Origin: Candidatus Poribacteria bacterium
GTDB lineage: Bacteria > Poribacteria > WGA-4E > WGA-3G
Direction of reading: 5' to 3'
Assembly (NCBI GenBank): GCA_009843785.1
Contig: VYCT01000216.1
Coordinates: 1 to 42,154 of the forward strand
Length of the DNA stretch: 42,154 nucleotides
Positions within the stretch are counted from its first letter, which is position 1. Every line of letters starts with the position of its first letter. Made by a program: the position numbers and the translations under genes. Below, one piece after another: positions 32,228 to 40,077 of this stretch. Under the pieces are notes generated by a model that did no database searches, had not been told where the DNA came from, and saw only the letters and a list, made by a program, of their open reading frames with translations.

Positions 32228-32593
32228 ATGTCAGAAGATATTAGAATATCCATGTTTGAAGTTGTGGGCAGCCCTTTCTGCGTTGCCTCCGATGATGGGG
32301 AAAAGATTCATAAGCACCTTGACGCTGCGCTGAGGGCAAATCAAGAGGTTGTACTCTCGTTTCATAATGTTACAGCACTAACTGGGGCTTTCTTAAGTGC
32401 CGCGATCGGTCAGTTATATGGCACATTCAGTGAAGAAAAAATAGAATCTCTGTTGAAGGTAGAGGATGCAAAGTCAGATGATCTTAGATTGTTGAGGAGT
32501 GCTGTTAACAATGCCAAGTTGTACTTCAAAAACCCTGAACGATTCAACCAAGCGATACGAGAAGTAATGGGCGACGAGGTTGGTGATGTATAA
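32228..32593 (+). CDS. STAS-like domain protein (DUF4325-like)
   Basis: A 121-residue protein of the STAS-like DUF4325 type. The core VVLSFHNVTALTGAFLSAAI, followed by GQLYGTF, matches the family's strand-loop-helix with the conserved T-x-x-F-L-x-x-A-I-G-x-L-Y. No signal or membrane segment is present. AGGAGG at 32217-32222 precedes the ATG. The stop overlaps a short frame encoding the tail of a PIN domain (start 32586). Its partner gene is therefore probably a broken toxin-like protein. DUF4325 proteins occur next to various effector genes; the molecular role is not established. Confidence 0.83.
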   Translation: MSEDIRISMFEVVGSPFCVASDDGEKIHKHLDAALRANQEVVLSFHNVTALTGAFLSAAIGQLYGTFSEEKIESLLKVEDAKSDDLRLLRSAVNNAKLYFKNPERFNQAIREVMGDEVGDV

Positions 32594-32708
32594 AGCACAG
32601 GTCATAACGGCTCTCTGCAAGAACAACGGATTCACCTTAATAACAAACGACAGCGATTTCAAAACCCAGGATATCCCCATCCTTACTGCGAATTCCAATC
32701 TCCTTTAG
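32586..32708 (+). pseudogene. C-terminal remnant of a PIN-domain protein
   Basis: A 40-residue frame, MYKAQVITALCKNNGFTLIT followed by NDSDFKTQDIPILTANSNLL. It matches the end of PIN-domain proteins, where the late acidic motif (here TNDSDF) is followed by ILTAN. The N-terminal three-quarters, with the first catalytic aspartate and the central glutamate, is absent, so it cannot be an active nuclease. It overlaps the end of the STAS-like gene by 8 bases (ATGTATAA). That overlap suggests an original two-gene STAS-like/PIN unit with an internal deletion that preserved the joint. Confidence 0.65.
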
Positions 32709-32788
32709 TTGGAGGCAGAACAACAAAAGACAATCTCAATTGTTCCGCCAAATGTAGTGCAATTTCGCTTAACACCACATCAAACGCG

Positions 32789-33709
32789 TTACATAATCCC
32801 AATATCCCGTAATATTGACTTCTTGATTTTGCAGACCATCGTATACGCCGGATCGAAGACGTTACCCATATCATACTCTACGGCTTGCCCTAATAGGATG
32901 TGCGCTGCGCGTTTCTCTAAACCGAGTTCACCCAACCATCGGAGGAGTTCTGTCGTGGCGTGTTGTACCGCCTGATCTAACGGTCGTGCATTGCCCGCCG
33001 TGAGGATATAATCACTGTTCTCGGCACGGGGCCAATTGATGCCCTTCCCCTTGAGCACTTCAACTGTAAACTGCACATCAAACGAGATTTCGATACCGGT
33101 ACCAACGATTTCGCCATCACCCTGCACAGCGTGTCCGTCACCGAGATGGAAAAGTGCGCCGGGGACAAAGACAGGCAAGTAGACGGTGACACCCTCTTTA
33201 AAACCGCGATAGTCCATATTGCCACCGTGTGTTGAGGAAGTTGCTGTTGAGATCGCTTGACCCCGCGGTGGCGCGACACCGAAACATCCGACCATCGGTT
33301 CGAGCGGGAGCGTCAGTTTACCCAACTGCGTCTCTGGTGTCATCAACGTCGCTGTCCACTGCTCCACGTCCACATGCCACTCAGCGAGACCGCCTTCCGG
33401 CATCTCGGACGCGACATAGTGCGGATCGAGAACATTGGGCGCAACAACCATAGCCGTCCGTCCGATTGAACGATTCGGGACGATCCGATCAAAGTGGACT
33501 GATAACGTATCACCGGGTTTTGCTGATTCTATGTAAAAAGGACCTGTTTGTGGGTTCCCTCTTTCGGTTACCTGTGTATCCGTGGCATCGTACCCGGCGT
33601 TATCCACCGTAGTTGTGAAAACGGTATCGCCGCTCTCAATATGTAGCACCGGTTCGTGTGCACCAATTGCTGTGTAATAGACAGTCGGTTCAAAGTGATG
33701 TGTCGCCAT
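32789..33709 (-). CDS. Acetamidase/formamidase family protein
   Basis: A 306-residue member of the FmdA/AmdA family, which hydrolyses formamide or short amides to ammonia and the acid. Landmarks: GDTVFTTTVDNAGYDA, NPQTGPFYIESAKPGDTLSV, GCFGVAPPRG, STHGGNMDYRGFKEGVTVYL, PGALFHLGDGHAVQGDGEI and AYTMVCKIKKSILRD. Length is normal for the short bacterial form. The start is ATG 33709, with GGAGGG 8 bases upstream; a longer frame (33736) lacks support. It converges with the STAS-like gene; the 80 bases between them hold no clear terminator. Confidence 0.93.
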   Translation of the reverse strand: MATHHFEPTVYYTAIGAHEPVLHIESGDTVFTTTVDNAGYDATDTQVTERGNPQTGPFYIESAKPGDTLSVHFDRIVPNRSIGRTAMVVAPNVLDPHYVASEMPEGGLAEWHVDVEQWTATLMTPETQLGKLTLPLEPMVGCFGVAPPRGQAISTATSSTHGGNMDYRGFKEGVTVYLPVFVPGALFHLGDGHAVQGDGEIVGTGIEISFDVQFTVEVLKGKGINWPRAENSDYILTAGNARPLDQAVQHATTELLRWLGELGLEKRAAHILLGQAVEYDMGNVFDPAYTMVCKIKKSILRDIGIM

Positions 33710-33742
33710 TTTAAAATCCCTCCAAATTTTCCCCAATTCCGA

Positions 33743-33809
33743 TTTTCCCCAGGCCGGTAGGTGCGGTTTACCGAATTAATCTTTTAATCTTCATCAAACC
33801 CCGCCTACC
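33743..33809. repeat. GGTAGGTGCGGTTT hairpin element, copy 1
   Basis: TTTTCCCCAGGCCGGTAGGT begins the element. The arm GGTAGGTGCGGTTT (33756-33769) pairs with AAACCCCGCCTACC (33796-33809) at 12 of 14 positions around a 26-base loop. The same leading sequence recurs at the right edge of the window (42070). It lies upstream of the formamidase gene on the opposite strand. Confidence 0.75.
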
Positions 33810-33906
33810 GAATACGGTAGTGTAAAACCAATTTCGTGAACAATATACCATGTTTGAGAGGCACCGTCAAGATAGGAATATTCAGTTTCAGGTTTCCAAA
33901 AAACAT

Positions 33907-33935
33907 TTGACATCCCGAAGTCCCTATGCTAAACT
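33907..33935 (+). promoter_or_regulatory. Extended -10 promoter of the HtrA-like gene
   Basis: A perfect TTGACA (33907-33912), 17 bases, and TAAACT (33930-33935) preceded by TGC. The start point near 33942 gives a leader of about 34 bases with AAAAGGA before ATG 33976. Confidence 0.8.
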
Positions 33936-33975
33936 CTTAAAAAATCCAAACAATCCAACCGGAAAAGGATATATC

Positions 33976-35403
33976 ATGAAGCAAATTTTTAAATGCACAA
34001 ATAGCGTGGTTTTGGCAGTTATTGCGCTTTTTATTTTTCTTGCGAACGCCAACGCCGAACACGACTGGACAGACCAGATTGCCGCCTATAAACCGATGGT
34101 GGTGAATGTCGAAACCTCCTCAGAGGTTGTTTTTGAAACAGAAGTGAAAGGCACAAATTTTGCCACCGGCTTTGTTGTAGATGCGGAACACGGGATTATC
34201 GCCACGAACCGCCATGTCACCGGCAGCAGCCCTTCTTATGTCAAAATTAACTTCCACGACGGCAGTTTTACGGAAGCACGGATTCTCTACTACGATCCGA
34301 CACACGACTTCGGGTTTTATCAGATTGATCCCGCCGAGGTTGATTTTGAACTGCAAGCCGTTGAACTCGGCGAATGGGATGCACTCTCCCTTGGCGATGA
34401 ACTCCTGCTCATCGGGAACAACGAGAAAGAGGAATATACGATCAAATTCGGAAGGATCACGAACCTGAATGTTAACAAAGGTGACCGGCACTCCAGTTAC
34501 ATTCACACCACATTCGACCGGACAGGCGGCTCAAGCGGAAGTCCGGTGTGGAATACCGCGGGGCAAGTGGTCGCTATCCACGCACGTGGGACGGATACCT
34601 CCAGCTTTGAACTCCCGATCGATTACCTCTATGATGCGCTTGAGTTAATTCGGAACAAGATAGCGATCCAACGCGGCGAAATCGGCGTAGATCTGGAACT
34701 CATCTCTATCGGCGAAGCCATCAAACACTTCAATTTCCCCGCGGAGTTGCGGAAAGAGATTGGGCCTTCTAAGGCAGGAACGCCAAAAGTCATCCAAATT
34801 GAATCTATTGTACCGAGGACAACGGGTGAAGCAGACCTTCGTGCATCCGATATTATCTATCGCATCAATAACAAACCCATCAAGGACGACCTCTATACCT
34901 TCGATGCTGTCCTGAATCAGAATGTTGGAAAAAGCGTCAATCTCGACATCTATCGGAACGGAGAAAATCTGAGTATTGATGTGCCTGTGGAGGATTTGGA
35001 GGCGAAGAAGGTGACTCGGTTCGTCAGGTTTGGCGGTGCAATCTTTCACGATATTACACCGCAATTGCGCCGTATCCTTTTCTTGGAAGCCGACGGTGTC
35101 TATCTACCGCATGCTGTTGCGGGGAGCAGTTTTTCGCGCGTCGGTCTACAAGAGCGGAATGGGAACTCTAAAATTGTGATCCTCGATATAAATGGGAAGC
35201 AGATCCGTAATCTCGACGACTTCATTGAAGCGTGCCAAGCGATTACGGATGGGCAGCATACTTATGTTGTTGTCCGAGATTTCAACCTGTTCGACAGCTC
35301 ACCGACACCGAAGAGTTTAACGCTCAACCTCAAATTCGGTCCCTTGCAGCAGTTTGAGTGGAATCAAGCGGTATTGGACTGGAAAGAGGTAGGTGATGAA
35401 TAG
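33976..35403 (+). CDS. Periplasmic HtrA/DegP-like serine protease with PDZ domains
   Basis: A 475-residue exported trypsin-fold protease. The signal peptide (about residues 1-27, VVLAVIALFIFLANANA) precedes the catalytic triad: H80 in TNRHV, D111 in HDFGFY and S187 in RTGGSSGSPVW. Two PDZ-like domains follow: one at about 250-345 with SDIIYRINNKPI, and a second at about 365-440 with KIVILDINGKQI. Order and length match DegP/DegQ, and the GGSSGSP nucleophile context resembles Nma111-type HtrA proteins. The frame opens at 33850, but the promoter at 33907 lies inside it, so ATG 33976 with AAAAGGA is the start. It probably degrades or refolds damaged envelope proteins. Confidence 0.92.
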   Translation: MKQIFKCTNSVVLAVIALFIFLANANAEHDWTDQIAAYKPMVVNVETSSEVVFETEVKGTNFATGFVVDAEHGIIATNRHVTGSSPSYVKINFHDGSFTEARILYYDPTHDFGFYQIDPAEVDFELQAVELGEWDALSLGDELLLIGNNEKEEYTIKFGRITNLNVNKGDRHSSYIHTTFDRTGGSSGSPVWNTAGQVVAIHARGTDTSSFELPIDYLYDALELIRNKIAIQRGEIGVDLELISIGEAIKHFNFPAELRKEIGPSKAGTPKVIQIESIVPRTTGEADLRASDIIYRINNKPIKDDLYTFDAVLNQNVGKSVNLDIYRNGENLSIDVPVEDLEAKKVTRFVRFGGAIFHDITPQLRRILFLEADGVYLPHAVAGSSFSRVGLQERNGNSKIVILDINGKQIRNLDDFIEACQAITDGQHTYVVVRDFNLFDSSPTPKSLTLNLKFGPLQQFEWNQAVLDWKEVGDE

Positions 35404-35499
35404 TTGTCAGTTATCGGTTATCAGTTATCAGTCAAAGAGGTTTTGGCTTAACTGTAGCATATCTTAACTGACAACTGACGACTAAAAACTGATAACTAT
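35403..35499. repeat. Interspersed repeat, copy 7
   Basis: The left arm is AGTTGTCAGTTATCGGTTAT then CAGTTATCAGT; the right arm is TTAACTGACAACTGACGACT then AAAAACTGATAACTATG. It lies between the convergent protease and barrel genes and overlaps the end of the latter. Confidence 0.8.
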
Positions 35500-36282
35500 G
35501 CCAATGAAATCGGACGCGAAATGCTTTTCAAAAATTCGGGCATAGTCGATATGGATGCCTTTCCACGCAACACCTATTCCAACTGTCCATGCCCCGTTTG
35601 AAAAGCCGAGTCGGATAGGGACAATAGGGAACCGATCCCACTCGGCACCGATGTACACCTCCGGCGTTGTTCGGTCAGTAGGGAAGGCAATATCTACTGA
35701 GAATTGGTATGCGTCGTAGCGATAAGCGGTGCCGAGTGTCAGCCATTGGATACCAGAACCTTCAAGGTTTTGTGCAAGACATCCGAATTTGAGGTTTCGG
35801 CGCAGTTTGAAAAGCAGTCCGATGTCGTAGTTTGCCTGATACCCGAAGAATTGATAGACATCGGAGGGATGTCTTCTCTTAAACTTGAGGCTTAGTCCTG
35901 CGGCGGCGAACGGACCGAGTTGACGTGCGATGCTATAATAGTTGAAATCGGGAACACCGCTGTCAACGCCGATGGCGATTTTGTTGCCCCAGAAAAGACT
36001 ATAACCGCGGTAGCTATAGCCGATCCCTTTTGGGTCGAACCGATAATCCTCTCGGTTGTAAAACTTATTGACCCCGAAAAGTTTCACACCTTGCCACTGG
36101 CTCAGTCCAGCAGGGTTCCAAAAACCGGCAGTGGCATCGTCAGCAACAGCGGTGAAAGCGTTTCCTATTCCTAACGCACGCGCACCGACGTAGAGCGGAC
36201 GAGATACCTCTATCGGAAACGCCGCTTGCAGTGCCAACGGGCACATCAACAACAGACAGAGAAAAATGTATACGGTTCGCAT
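35482..36282 (-). CDS. PorV/UPF0164-like outer-membrane barrel protein
   Basis: A 266-residue exported beta-barrel protein. A signal peptide (VYIFLCLLLMCPLALQAA, about residues 4-21) precedes the family signature VGARALGIGNAFTAVADDAT and AGFWNPAGLSQ, shared by PorV/PorQ and UPF0164 outer-membrane proteins. Alternating strands follow (SYRGYSLFWGNKIAIGVDSG, AAAGLSLKFKRR, IRLGFSNGAWTVGIGVAW) and the protein ends in an aromatic residue (GIVISF), as barrel proteins do. The ATG at 36282 is chosen because a minus-strand promoter at 36290-36318 begins transcription immediately before it. Barrels of this family often serve in surface attachment or secretion; the role here is unknown. Confidence 0.82.
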   Translation of the reverse strand: MRTVYIFLCLLLMCPLALQAAFPIEVSRPLYVGARALGIGNAFTAVADDATAGFWNPAGLSQWQGVKLFGVNKFYNREDYRFDPKGIGYSYRGYSLFWGNKIAIGVDSGVPDFNYYSIARQLGPFAAAGLSLKFKRRHPSDVYQFFGYQANYDIGLLFKLRRNLKFGCLAQNLEGSGIQWLTLGTAYRYDAYQFSVDIAFPTDRTTPEVYIGAEWDRFPIVPIRLGFSNGAWTVGIGVAWKGIHIDYARIFEKHFASDFIGIVISF

Positions 36283-36289
36283 CGCTAAC

Positions 36290-36318
36290 AATTTAGCACG
36301 AAAGAAACAACATCGCAA
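36290..36318 (-). promoter_or_regulatory. Extended -10 promoter of the barrel gene
   Basis: On the minus strand: TTGCGA (36318-36313), 17 bases, and TAAATT (36295-36290) preceded by TGC. The predicted start point near 36283 is adjacent to ATG 36282, so the message should be leaderless; no ribosome site is present. Confidence 0.65.
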
Positions 36319-36340
36319 GGAGAAATGAAAATTAAATCAC

Positions 36341-36370
36341 TTGACAGCCATCGTGGACTTCTGTTATCCT
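36341..36370 (+). promoter_or_regulatory. Promoter of the coiled-coil gene
   Basis: A perfect TTGACA (36341-36346) and, after 18 bases, TATCCT (36365-36370) preceded by TGT. The start point near 36377 gives a short leader with AAAAGGAG before ATG 36394. Confidence 0.7.
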
Positions 36371-36393
36371 AATAGGTAAAAGGAGAAAACCTC

Positions 36394-36879
36394 ATGGCAA
36401 ATCACTTTAATGACCTATTATTACAAACACTGAAAGAGGTCAGCATCCGATTAGAACGCCTTGAAGGCCGCGTAGATCACATCATAAATGAAAAAGCCGA
36501 CAAGGCAGATGTACAGAACCTGAAGGCGGATGGACAGGAATTTAAGGCAGAACTCAAATCCATTACCGAAAAACTCGACCAAAAAGCCGACAAGACAGAT
36601 GTAGAGGACCTGAAAGCAGAACTCAAATCTGTCACCGAAAAACTCGACCAAAAAGCCGACAAGACAGATGTAGAGGACCTGAAAGCAGAACTCAAATCTG
36701 TCACCGAAAAACTCGACCAAAAAGCCGACAAGACAGATGTCAATACACTTAGCGACGAAGTCCGGTCACAGGCCCAACGGCTTGATCGCATTGAGACAGG
36801 GATTAAAACCCTCCAATGGACAATGACAGCTGGTCTCGCTATACTTGGCATCATTCTCGCTTTCGTCCGGTCATGCTAA
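36394..36879 (+). CDS. Repetitive coiled-coil protein with C-terminal membrane anchor
   Basis: A 161-residue protein. After a short N-terminal helix (LEGRVDHIINEKADKADVQN), units of about 22 residues containing KAELKSVTEKLDQKADKTDV are repeated (about residues 46-115). A single C-terminal helix follows (MTAGLAILGIILAFV, about 143-158). The predicted structure is a long coiled coil anchored at the membrane by its C-terminus with the stalk in the cytoplasm. At the DNA level the repeats are 66 bases and almost identical, so copy number may vary between strains. ATG 36394 has AAAAGGAG upstream and its own promoter. Similar tail-anchored coiled-coil proteins are found in DUF1640-like families; function unknown. 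Confidence 0.8.
   Translation: MANHFNDLLLQTLKEVSIRLERLEGRVDHIINEKADKADVQNLKADGQEFKAELKSITEKLDQKADKTDVEDLKAELKSVTEKLDQKADKTDVEDLKAELKSVTEKLDQKADKTDVNTLSDEVRSQAQRLDRIETGIKTLQWTMTAGLAILGIILAFVRSC
36550..36741 (+). repeat. 66-bp tandem repeats in coiled-coil gene
   Basis: Units beginning at about GCAGAACTCAAATC and running through ACCGAAAAACTCGACCAAAA, then AAGCCGACAAGACAGATGT. Two full units are near-identical and flanking ones diverge slightly. Each encodes 22 residues of the coiled coil. Near-identity at synonymous positions implies recent expansion. Confidence 0.85.
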
Positions 36880-36904
36880 CACGGCACAAAAGACCCAAAA
36901 TAAA

Positions 36905-37606
36905 ATGCAAAATACACCCATCGGCACCCTCTATCTTGTTAGCACACCGATCGGGAATTTAGAAGACATTACCCTGCGTGCGCTCCGCATCCTCAAAGAG
37001 GTAGACCTCATCGCCGCTGAAGACACACGTCAAACACGCCGTCTTCTAACACACTACAACATTCAGACCCCTCTCACAAGTTACTTTGAAGGCAACCAGC
37101 AAGTGAAATGCGGCAAACTGATTGATCGCATGAAAACAGGTGAGAGGATTGCGCTTGTTTCAGATGCTGGCACGCCTATCATTTCAGACCCTGGGTATCC
37201 ACTCCTGCGTGGCTGTATCACCTCAGAAATCCCGATTGTCCCGATTCCGGGGGCATCAGCAGTTATCACAGCAGCATCGGTTTCTGGATTACCCCTGCAT
37301 AACTTTACCTTTGAAGGCTTCCTCTCCCCAAAATCGGGAAAAAGAAAACGTCAATTAAGTGTACTCACCGATGAAGAAAGGACGTTAATTTTCTTTGAAT
37401 CTCCGCACCGTCTCTGCCGCTTCCTTGAAGATGTCTTTGAAGTGATCGGTGAACGCGACATTGTCGTTACCCGCGAGTTGACCAAAAAATTTGAAGATAT
37501 ATTCCGTGGGAATGTGAGTGAAGCGTTGGAGAAATTCCGAGGGATCGAACCGCGCGGGGAGTTTACGATCCTTATTGCGGGGAAACGGAGGAAAAATGAC
37601 AATTGA
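36905..37606 (+). CDS. rsmI: 16S rRNA (cytidine1402-2'-O)-methyltransferase
   Basis: A 233-residue RsmI, which methylates the 2'-hydroxyl of C1402 in 16S rRNA using SAM. Landmarks: LYLVSTPIGNLEDITLRALR, AAEDTRQTRRLLTHY, ALVSDAGTPIISDPGYPL, PIPGASAVITAASVSG, FEGFLSPKSGKR and FFESPHR, then VTRELTKKFEDIFRG. The shortened C-terminus is common. ATG 36905 is chosen because the protein family starts at TPIGTLYLVSTP; the upstream part (36845-36904) overlaps the coiled-coil gene. Its stop overlaps the next gene by 11 bases, with the ribosome site CGGAGG inside rsmI. Confidence 0.94.
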   Translation: MQNTPIGTLYLVSTPIGNLEDITLRALRILKEVDLIAAEDTRQTRRLLTHYNIQTPLTSYFEGNQQVKCGKLIDRMKTGERIALVSDAGTPIISDPGYPLLRGCITSEIPIVPIPGASAVITAASVSGLPLHNFTFEGFLSPKSGKRKRQLSVLTDEERTLIFFESPHRLCRFLEDVFEVIGERDIVVTRELTKKFEDIFRGNVSEALEKFRGIEPRGEFTILIAGKRRKNDN

Positions 37607-38534
37607 TGCAATCTCACAAATTTCCGTTATCGGTGCCGGTCTGATGGGTCACGGCATCGCGCAGGAATTCGCAAGCGCAGGCTATCATGTCCTTATGCAC
37701 GATGTCACCGAGACACACCTCGAAACAGCACGTATGCAAATTGAGAACAACCTGGGTGTGCTTGCTGAAAACGGAGTTATCGTCAAAGAGAATATCGCGC
37801 CGACGTTACAACGAATCCAGACTGCCAGCGAACTGTCCGTAGTCGCCGAAAACGCCGATTTTGTTGTTGAAGCCGTCACCGAGAATTTGGCACTAAAACA
37901 GCAGATATTTGAGGAATTAGATGTCATCTGTCCATCCCATACAATTTTGGCGAGCAATACGACCGCATTGATGCCGAGCCAGATCGGTGTGAAGGCAAAG
38001 CGCAAAGATAAGATACTCAACACACATTATTTTAATCCACCCTACTTGATTCCATTGGTCGAACTTATTCGGAGTCCTGATACCTCTGATGAAACCGTTA
38101 CAGTGACGTTCGATCTCTTGACCACCATCGGGAAAACGCCTGCGATTATTGAAAAAGAGGCACTCGGTTTCGTTGGACCGAGGTTGCAAGCCGCCCTCAT
38201 TCGAGAAGCGTTCGCTATTGTCGAGCAAGGCATCGCCAGTGCGGAGACCGTTGATCTTGTCGTCCGGAATAGCTTCGGACGAAGGCTCAGTGTCGCCGGC
38301 CCTTTTGAGGTATTTGAACTTGCAGGATGGGACCTCGTGCTTGCCGCCTTTGAAGCACTTTATAAAGACCTCAACAGCTCGTCTGACATCAATCCGCTTC
38401 TTCGACAAATGGTTGAATCCGGTAAACTCGGTGTAAAATCTAAGGAAGGTTTCTACAATTGGACAGATGATAAAATACAAGAACTGCGAGACCGGATGAA
38501 TCGCGCATTAATACAGCAAGCAAAAGATGTCTAA
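37596..38534 (+). CDS. 3-hydroxyacyl-CoA dehydrogenase
   Basis: A 312-residue NAD-dependent dehydrogenase of the 3HCDH family (3-hydroxybutyryl-CoA or long-chain hydroxyacyl-CoA). NAD-binding GxGxxG is GAGLMG at residues 13-18, with MHDVTETHLETA as the ribose-binding strand. The catalytic His lies in ILNTHYFNPPYLIPL, with ASNTTALMPS before it, and LGFVGPRLQAALIREAFAIV begins the C-terminal helical domain. ATG 37596 is preceded by CGGAGG. It overlaps rsmI by 11 bases and the TVP38-like gene by 8, so the three are translated as a chain. It could serve beta-oxidation, or be a related L-gulonate or carnitine dehydrogenase; the latter are very similar. Confidence 0.88.
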   Translation: MTIDAISQISVIGAGLMGHGIAQEFASAGYHVLMHDVTETHLETARMQIENNLGVLAENGVIVKENIAPTLQRIQTASELSVVAENADFVVEAVTENLALKQQIFEELDVICPSHTILASNTTALMPSQIGVKAKRKDKILNTHYFNPPYLIPLVELIRSPDTSDETVTVTFDLLTTIGKTPAIIEKEALGFVGPRLQAALIREAFAIVEQGIASAETVDLVVRNSFGRRLSVAGPFEVFELAGWDLVLAAFEALYKDLNSSSDINPLLRQMVESGKLGVKSKEGFYNWTDDKIQELRDRMNRALIQQAKDV

Positions 38535-39237
38535 GGTATTAGATAGACACCGTTCTATCGTCCAGACCAAGCGTCACATTATATTACTATTTGTGCTACT
38601 CATCGGTTTAATGTTGCTCGGAGTCTACCATAAACCGGTTTGGGCATATCTCTTGGAGCTCACTGCTGCTTTTCAGAGTATTGAAACGGCACGTGCCTAC
38701 ATCGCCGGGTATGGCGCGCTCGCCCCTGTTGTATCAGCGATGCTCATGATCTTTCAGAGTGTGATTGCGCCGTTGCCAGCGTTCTTGATTACCTTTGCAA
38801 ACGGTACACTCTTTGGGTTCTGGTGGGGGTCGCTCCTGTCTTGGAGCAGTTCAATGGTCGGCGCAGCATTCTGCTTCTATATCGCTCGCTACCTCGGTAT
38901 CCAACGTTTGACACGGCTCATTAGCCAGCCGGTCGTTGACAAAACGAATGATTTCTTTGAAAAATATGGGACTTATGCTATCCTTGTTGCGCGCTTGATG
39001 CCGTTCATTTCTTTTGATGTCGTTAGTTATTTTGCGGGGGCGACGCGGATGCGGTTTCTCGGTTTTTGGATTGCCACCGGCATCGGTCAACTGCCAGCCA
39101 CCTTGGTTTATTCTTATCTTGGGGACAGAATTTCTGCACACATCAAACTGATATTGTGGAGTTTCTGTATTTTAATTTCGTTATCAATTATAATATGGCT
39201 CGTGAAAACTCGAACCCGTAGCAGGGGAACCTTGTAA
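38527..39237 (+). CDS. TVP38/TMEM64-family (SNARE-associated/DedA-like) membrane protein
   Basis: A 236-residue membrane protein with about six hydrophobic segments. The family motif region shows YGALAPVVSAMLMIFQSVIA, FANGTLFGFWWGSLLSWSSS and GAAFCFYIARYLG; then RLMPFISFDVVSYFAGATRM gives the conserved arginine and P-x-x-x-x-D/F pattern. The membrane-re-entrant loop fold of this family is thought to support lipid scrambling or proton-linked transport. The ATG overlaps the dehydrogenase gene by 8 bases (ATGTCTAA). There is no terminator before the next gene, 56 bases downstream. Confidence 0.88.
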   Translation: MSKVLDRHRSIVQTKRHIILLFVLLIGLMLLGVYHKPVWAYLLELTAAFQSIETARAYIAGYGALAPVVSAMLMIFQSVIAPLPAFLITFANGTLFGFWWGSLLSWSSSMVGAAFCFYIARYLGIQRLTRLISQPVVDKTNDFFEKYGTYAILVARLMPFISFDVVSYFAGATRMRFLGFWIATGIGQLPATLVYSYLGDRISAHIKLILWSFCILISLSIIIWLVKTRTRSRGTL

Positions 39238-39293
39238 GTCCGATTTATTAAAACAGGCATCGGGGTTAGAAACCCTTCACACAATACGATGTT

Positions 39294-40064
39294 ATGAAAC
39301 TACACATTGTCCTTTCCCTCACCTTCATCATGATCTGCGCTTGTCAGTTAACGGACCCACAAAATTTCGCGGACAAACAGCGAAGATACCCTCGCGTCCG
39401 GGCAGCGTTTGAAGAGAAAGACGGTCCACTTCGCAGCCTGTTTGCAGCCCAAGGTATCCCCTATCCACCACGGAAACTCTTTATCCGAGTCTTCAAACAA
39501 GAAAAGATTTTGGAAGTCTGGGCATTTTCAACATCCGATGCCGTTTTCAAATTCGTGAAACACTATCCGCTCTGCCGCACGTCAGGAAATTTAGGGCCCA
39601 AAAGACGTGAGGGCGACTTGCAAATTCCGGAGGGTTTCTATTATATCGATAGATTTAACCCCAAAAGCAACTTTCATCTATCGCTTGGCATTAATTATCC
39701 AAACCAGGCAGATAGAATTTTGGGCAAAAAAGGCGAACTTGGGGGCGATATATTTATACACGGCGGATGTGTTACGATCGGCTGTGTTCCAATCACTGAT
39801 GAATATATTAGGGAAGTCTATTGGTTGGCAGTGCAAGCAAAATCAAACGGGCACTCAAAAATCCCTGTGCACATTTTTCCAACAAAATTGGACGAGCAGA
39901 CAATGGAACGCTTAAAAACCACTTTTCCAAATGACGAAACTCTGATAAACTTTTGGAAAAACCTGAAAATCGGATATAATTGGTTTGAAAAGTCTCGGGA
40001 ACTGCCGAATATCTCTGTAAATCGGCAGGGTGTGTATCAGTTTTCAGACCCTTCATTGGAATAA
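39294..40064 (+). CDS. YafK-type L,D-transpeptidase lipoprotein
   Basis: A 256-residue envelope protein. A lipoprotein signal (IVLSLTFIMICAC, Cys near residue 17) precedes the L,D-transpeptidase catalytic domain, with H156 and C164 in IFIHGGCVTIGCVPITDE. Most family members form 3-3 peptide cross-links or attach Braun lipoprotein to peptidoglycan; YafK homologues (DpaA) instead remove such attachments. The domain arrangement, with YRRYP-like RRYPRVRAAFEEKDGPL at the N-terminus and HIFP after the catalytic site, is YafK-like. The start at ATG 39294 has no strong ribosome site. The Gfo/Idh gene follows 13 bases downstream and is probably co-transcribed. Confidence 0.88.
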   Translation: MKLHIVLSLTFIMICACQLTDPQNFADKQRRYPRVRAAFEEKDGPLRSLFAAQGIPYPPRKLFIRVFKQEKILEVWAFSTSDAVFKFVKHYPLCRTSGNLGPKRREGDLQIPEGFYYIDRFNPKSNFHLSLGINYPNQADRILGKKGELGGDIFIHGGCVTIGCVPITDEYIREVYWLAVQAKSNGHSKIPVHIFPTKLDEQTMERLKTTFPNDETLINFWKNLKIGYNWFEKSRELPNISVNRQGVYQFSDPSLE

Positions 40065-40077
40065 AGGAGAATTCAAA

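Noticed and set aside
36845-36904. Upstream extension of RsmI overlapping the coiled-coil gene
   Set aside because: The extra 20 residues do not match the family, whose N-terminus fits ATG 36905.
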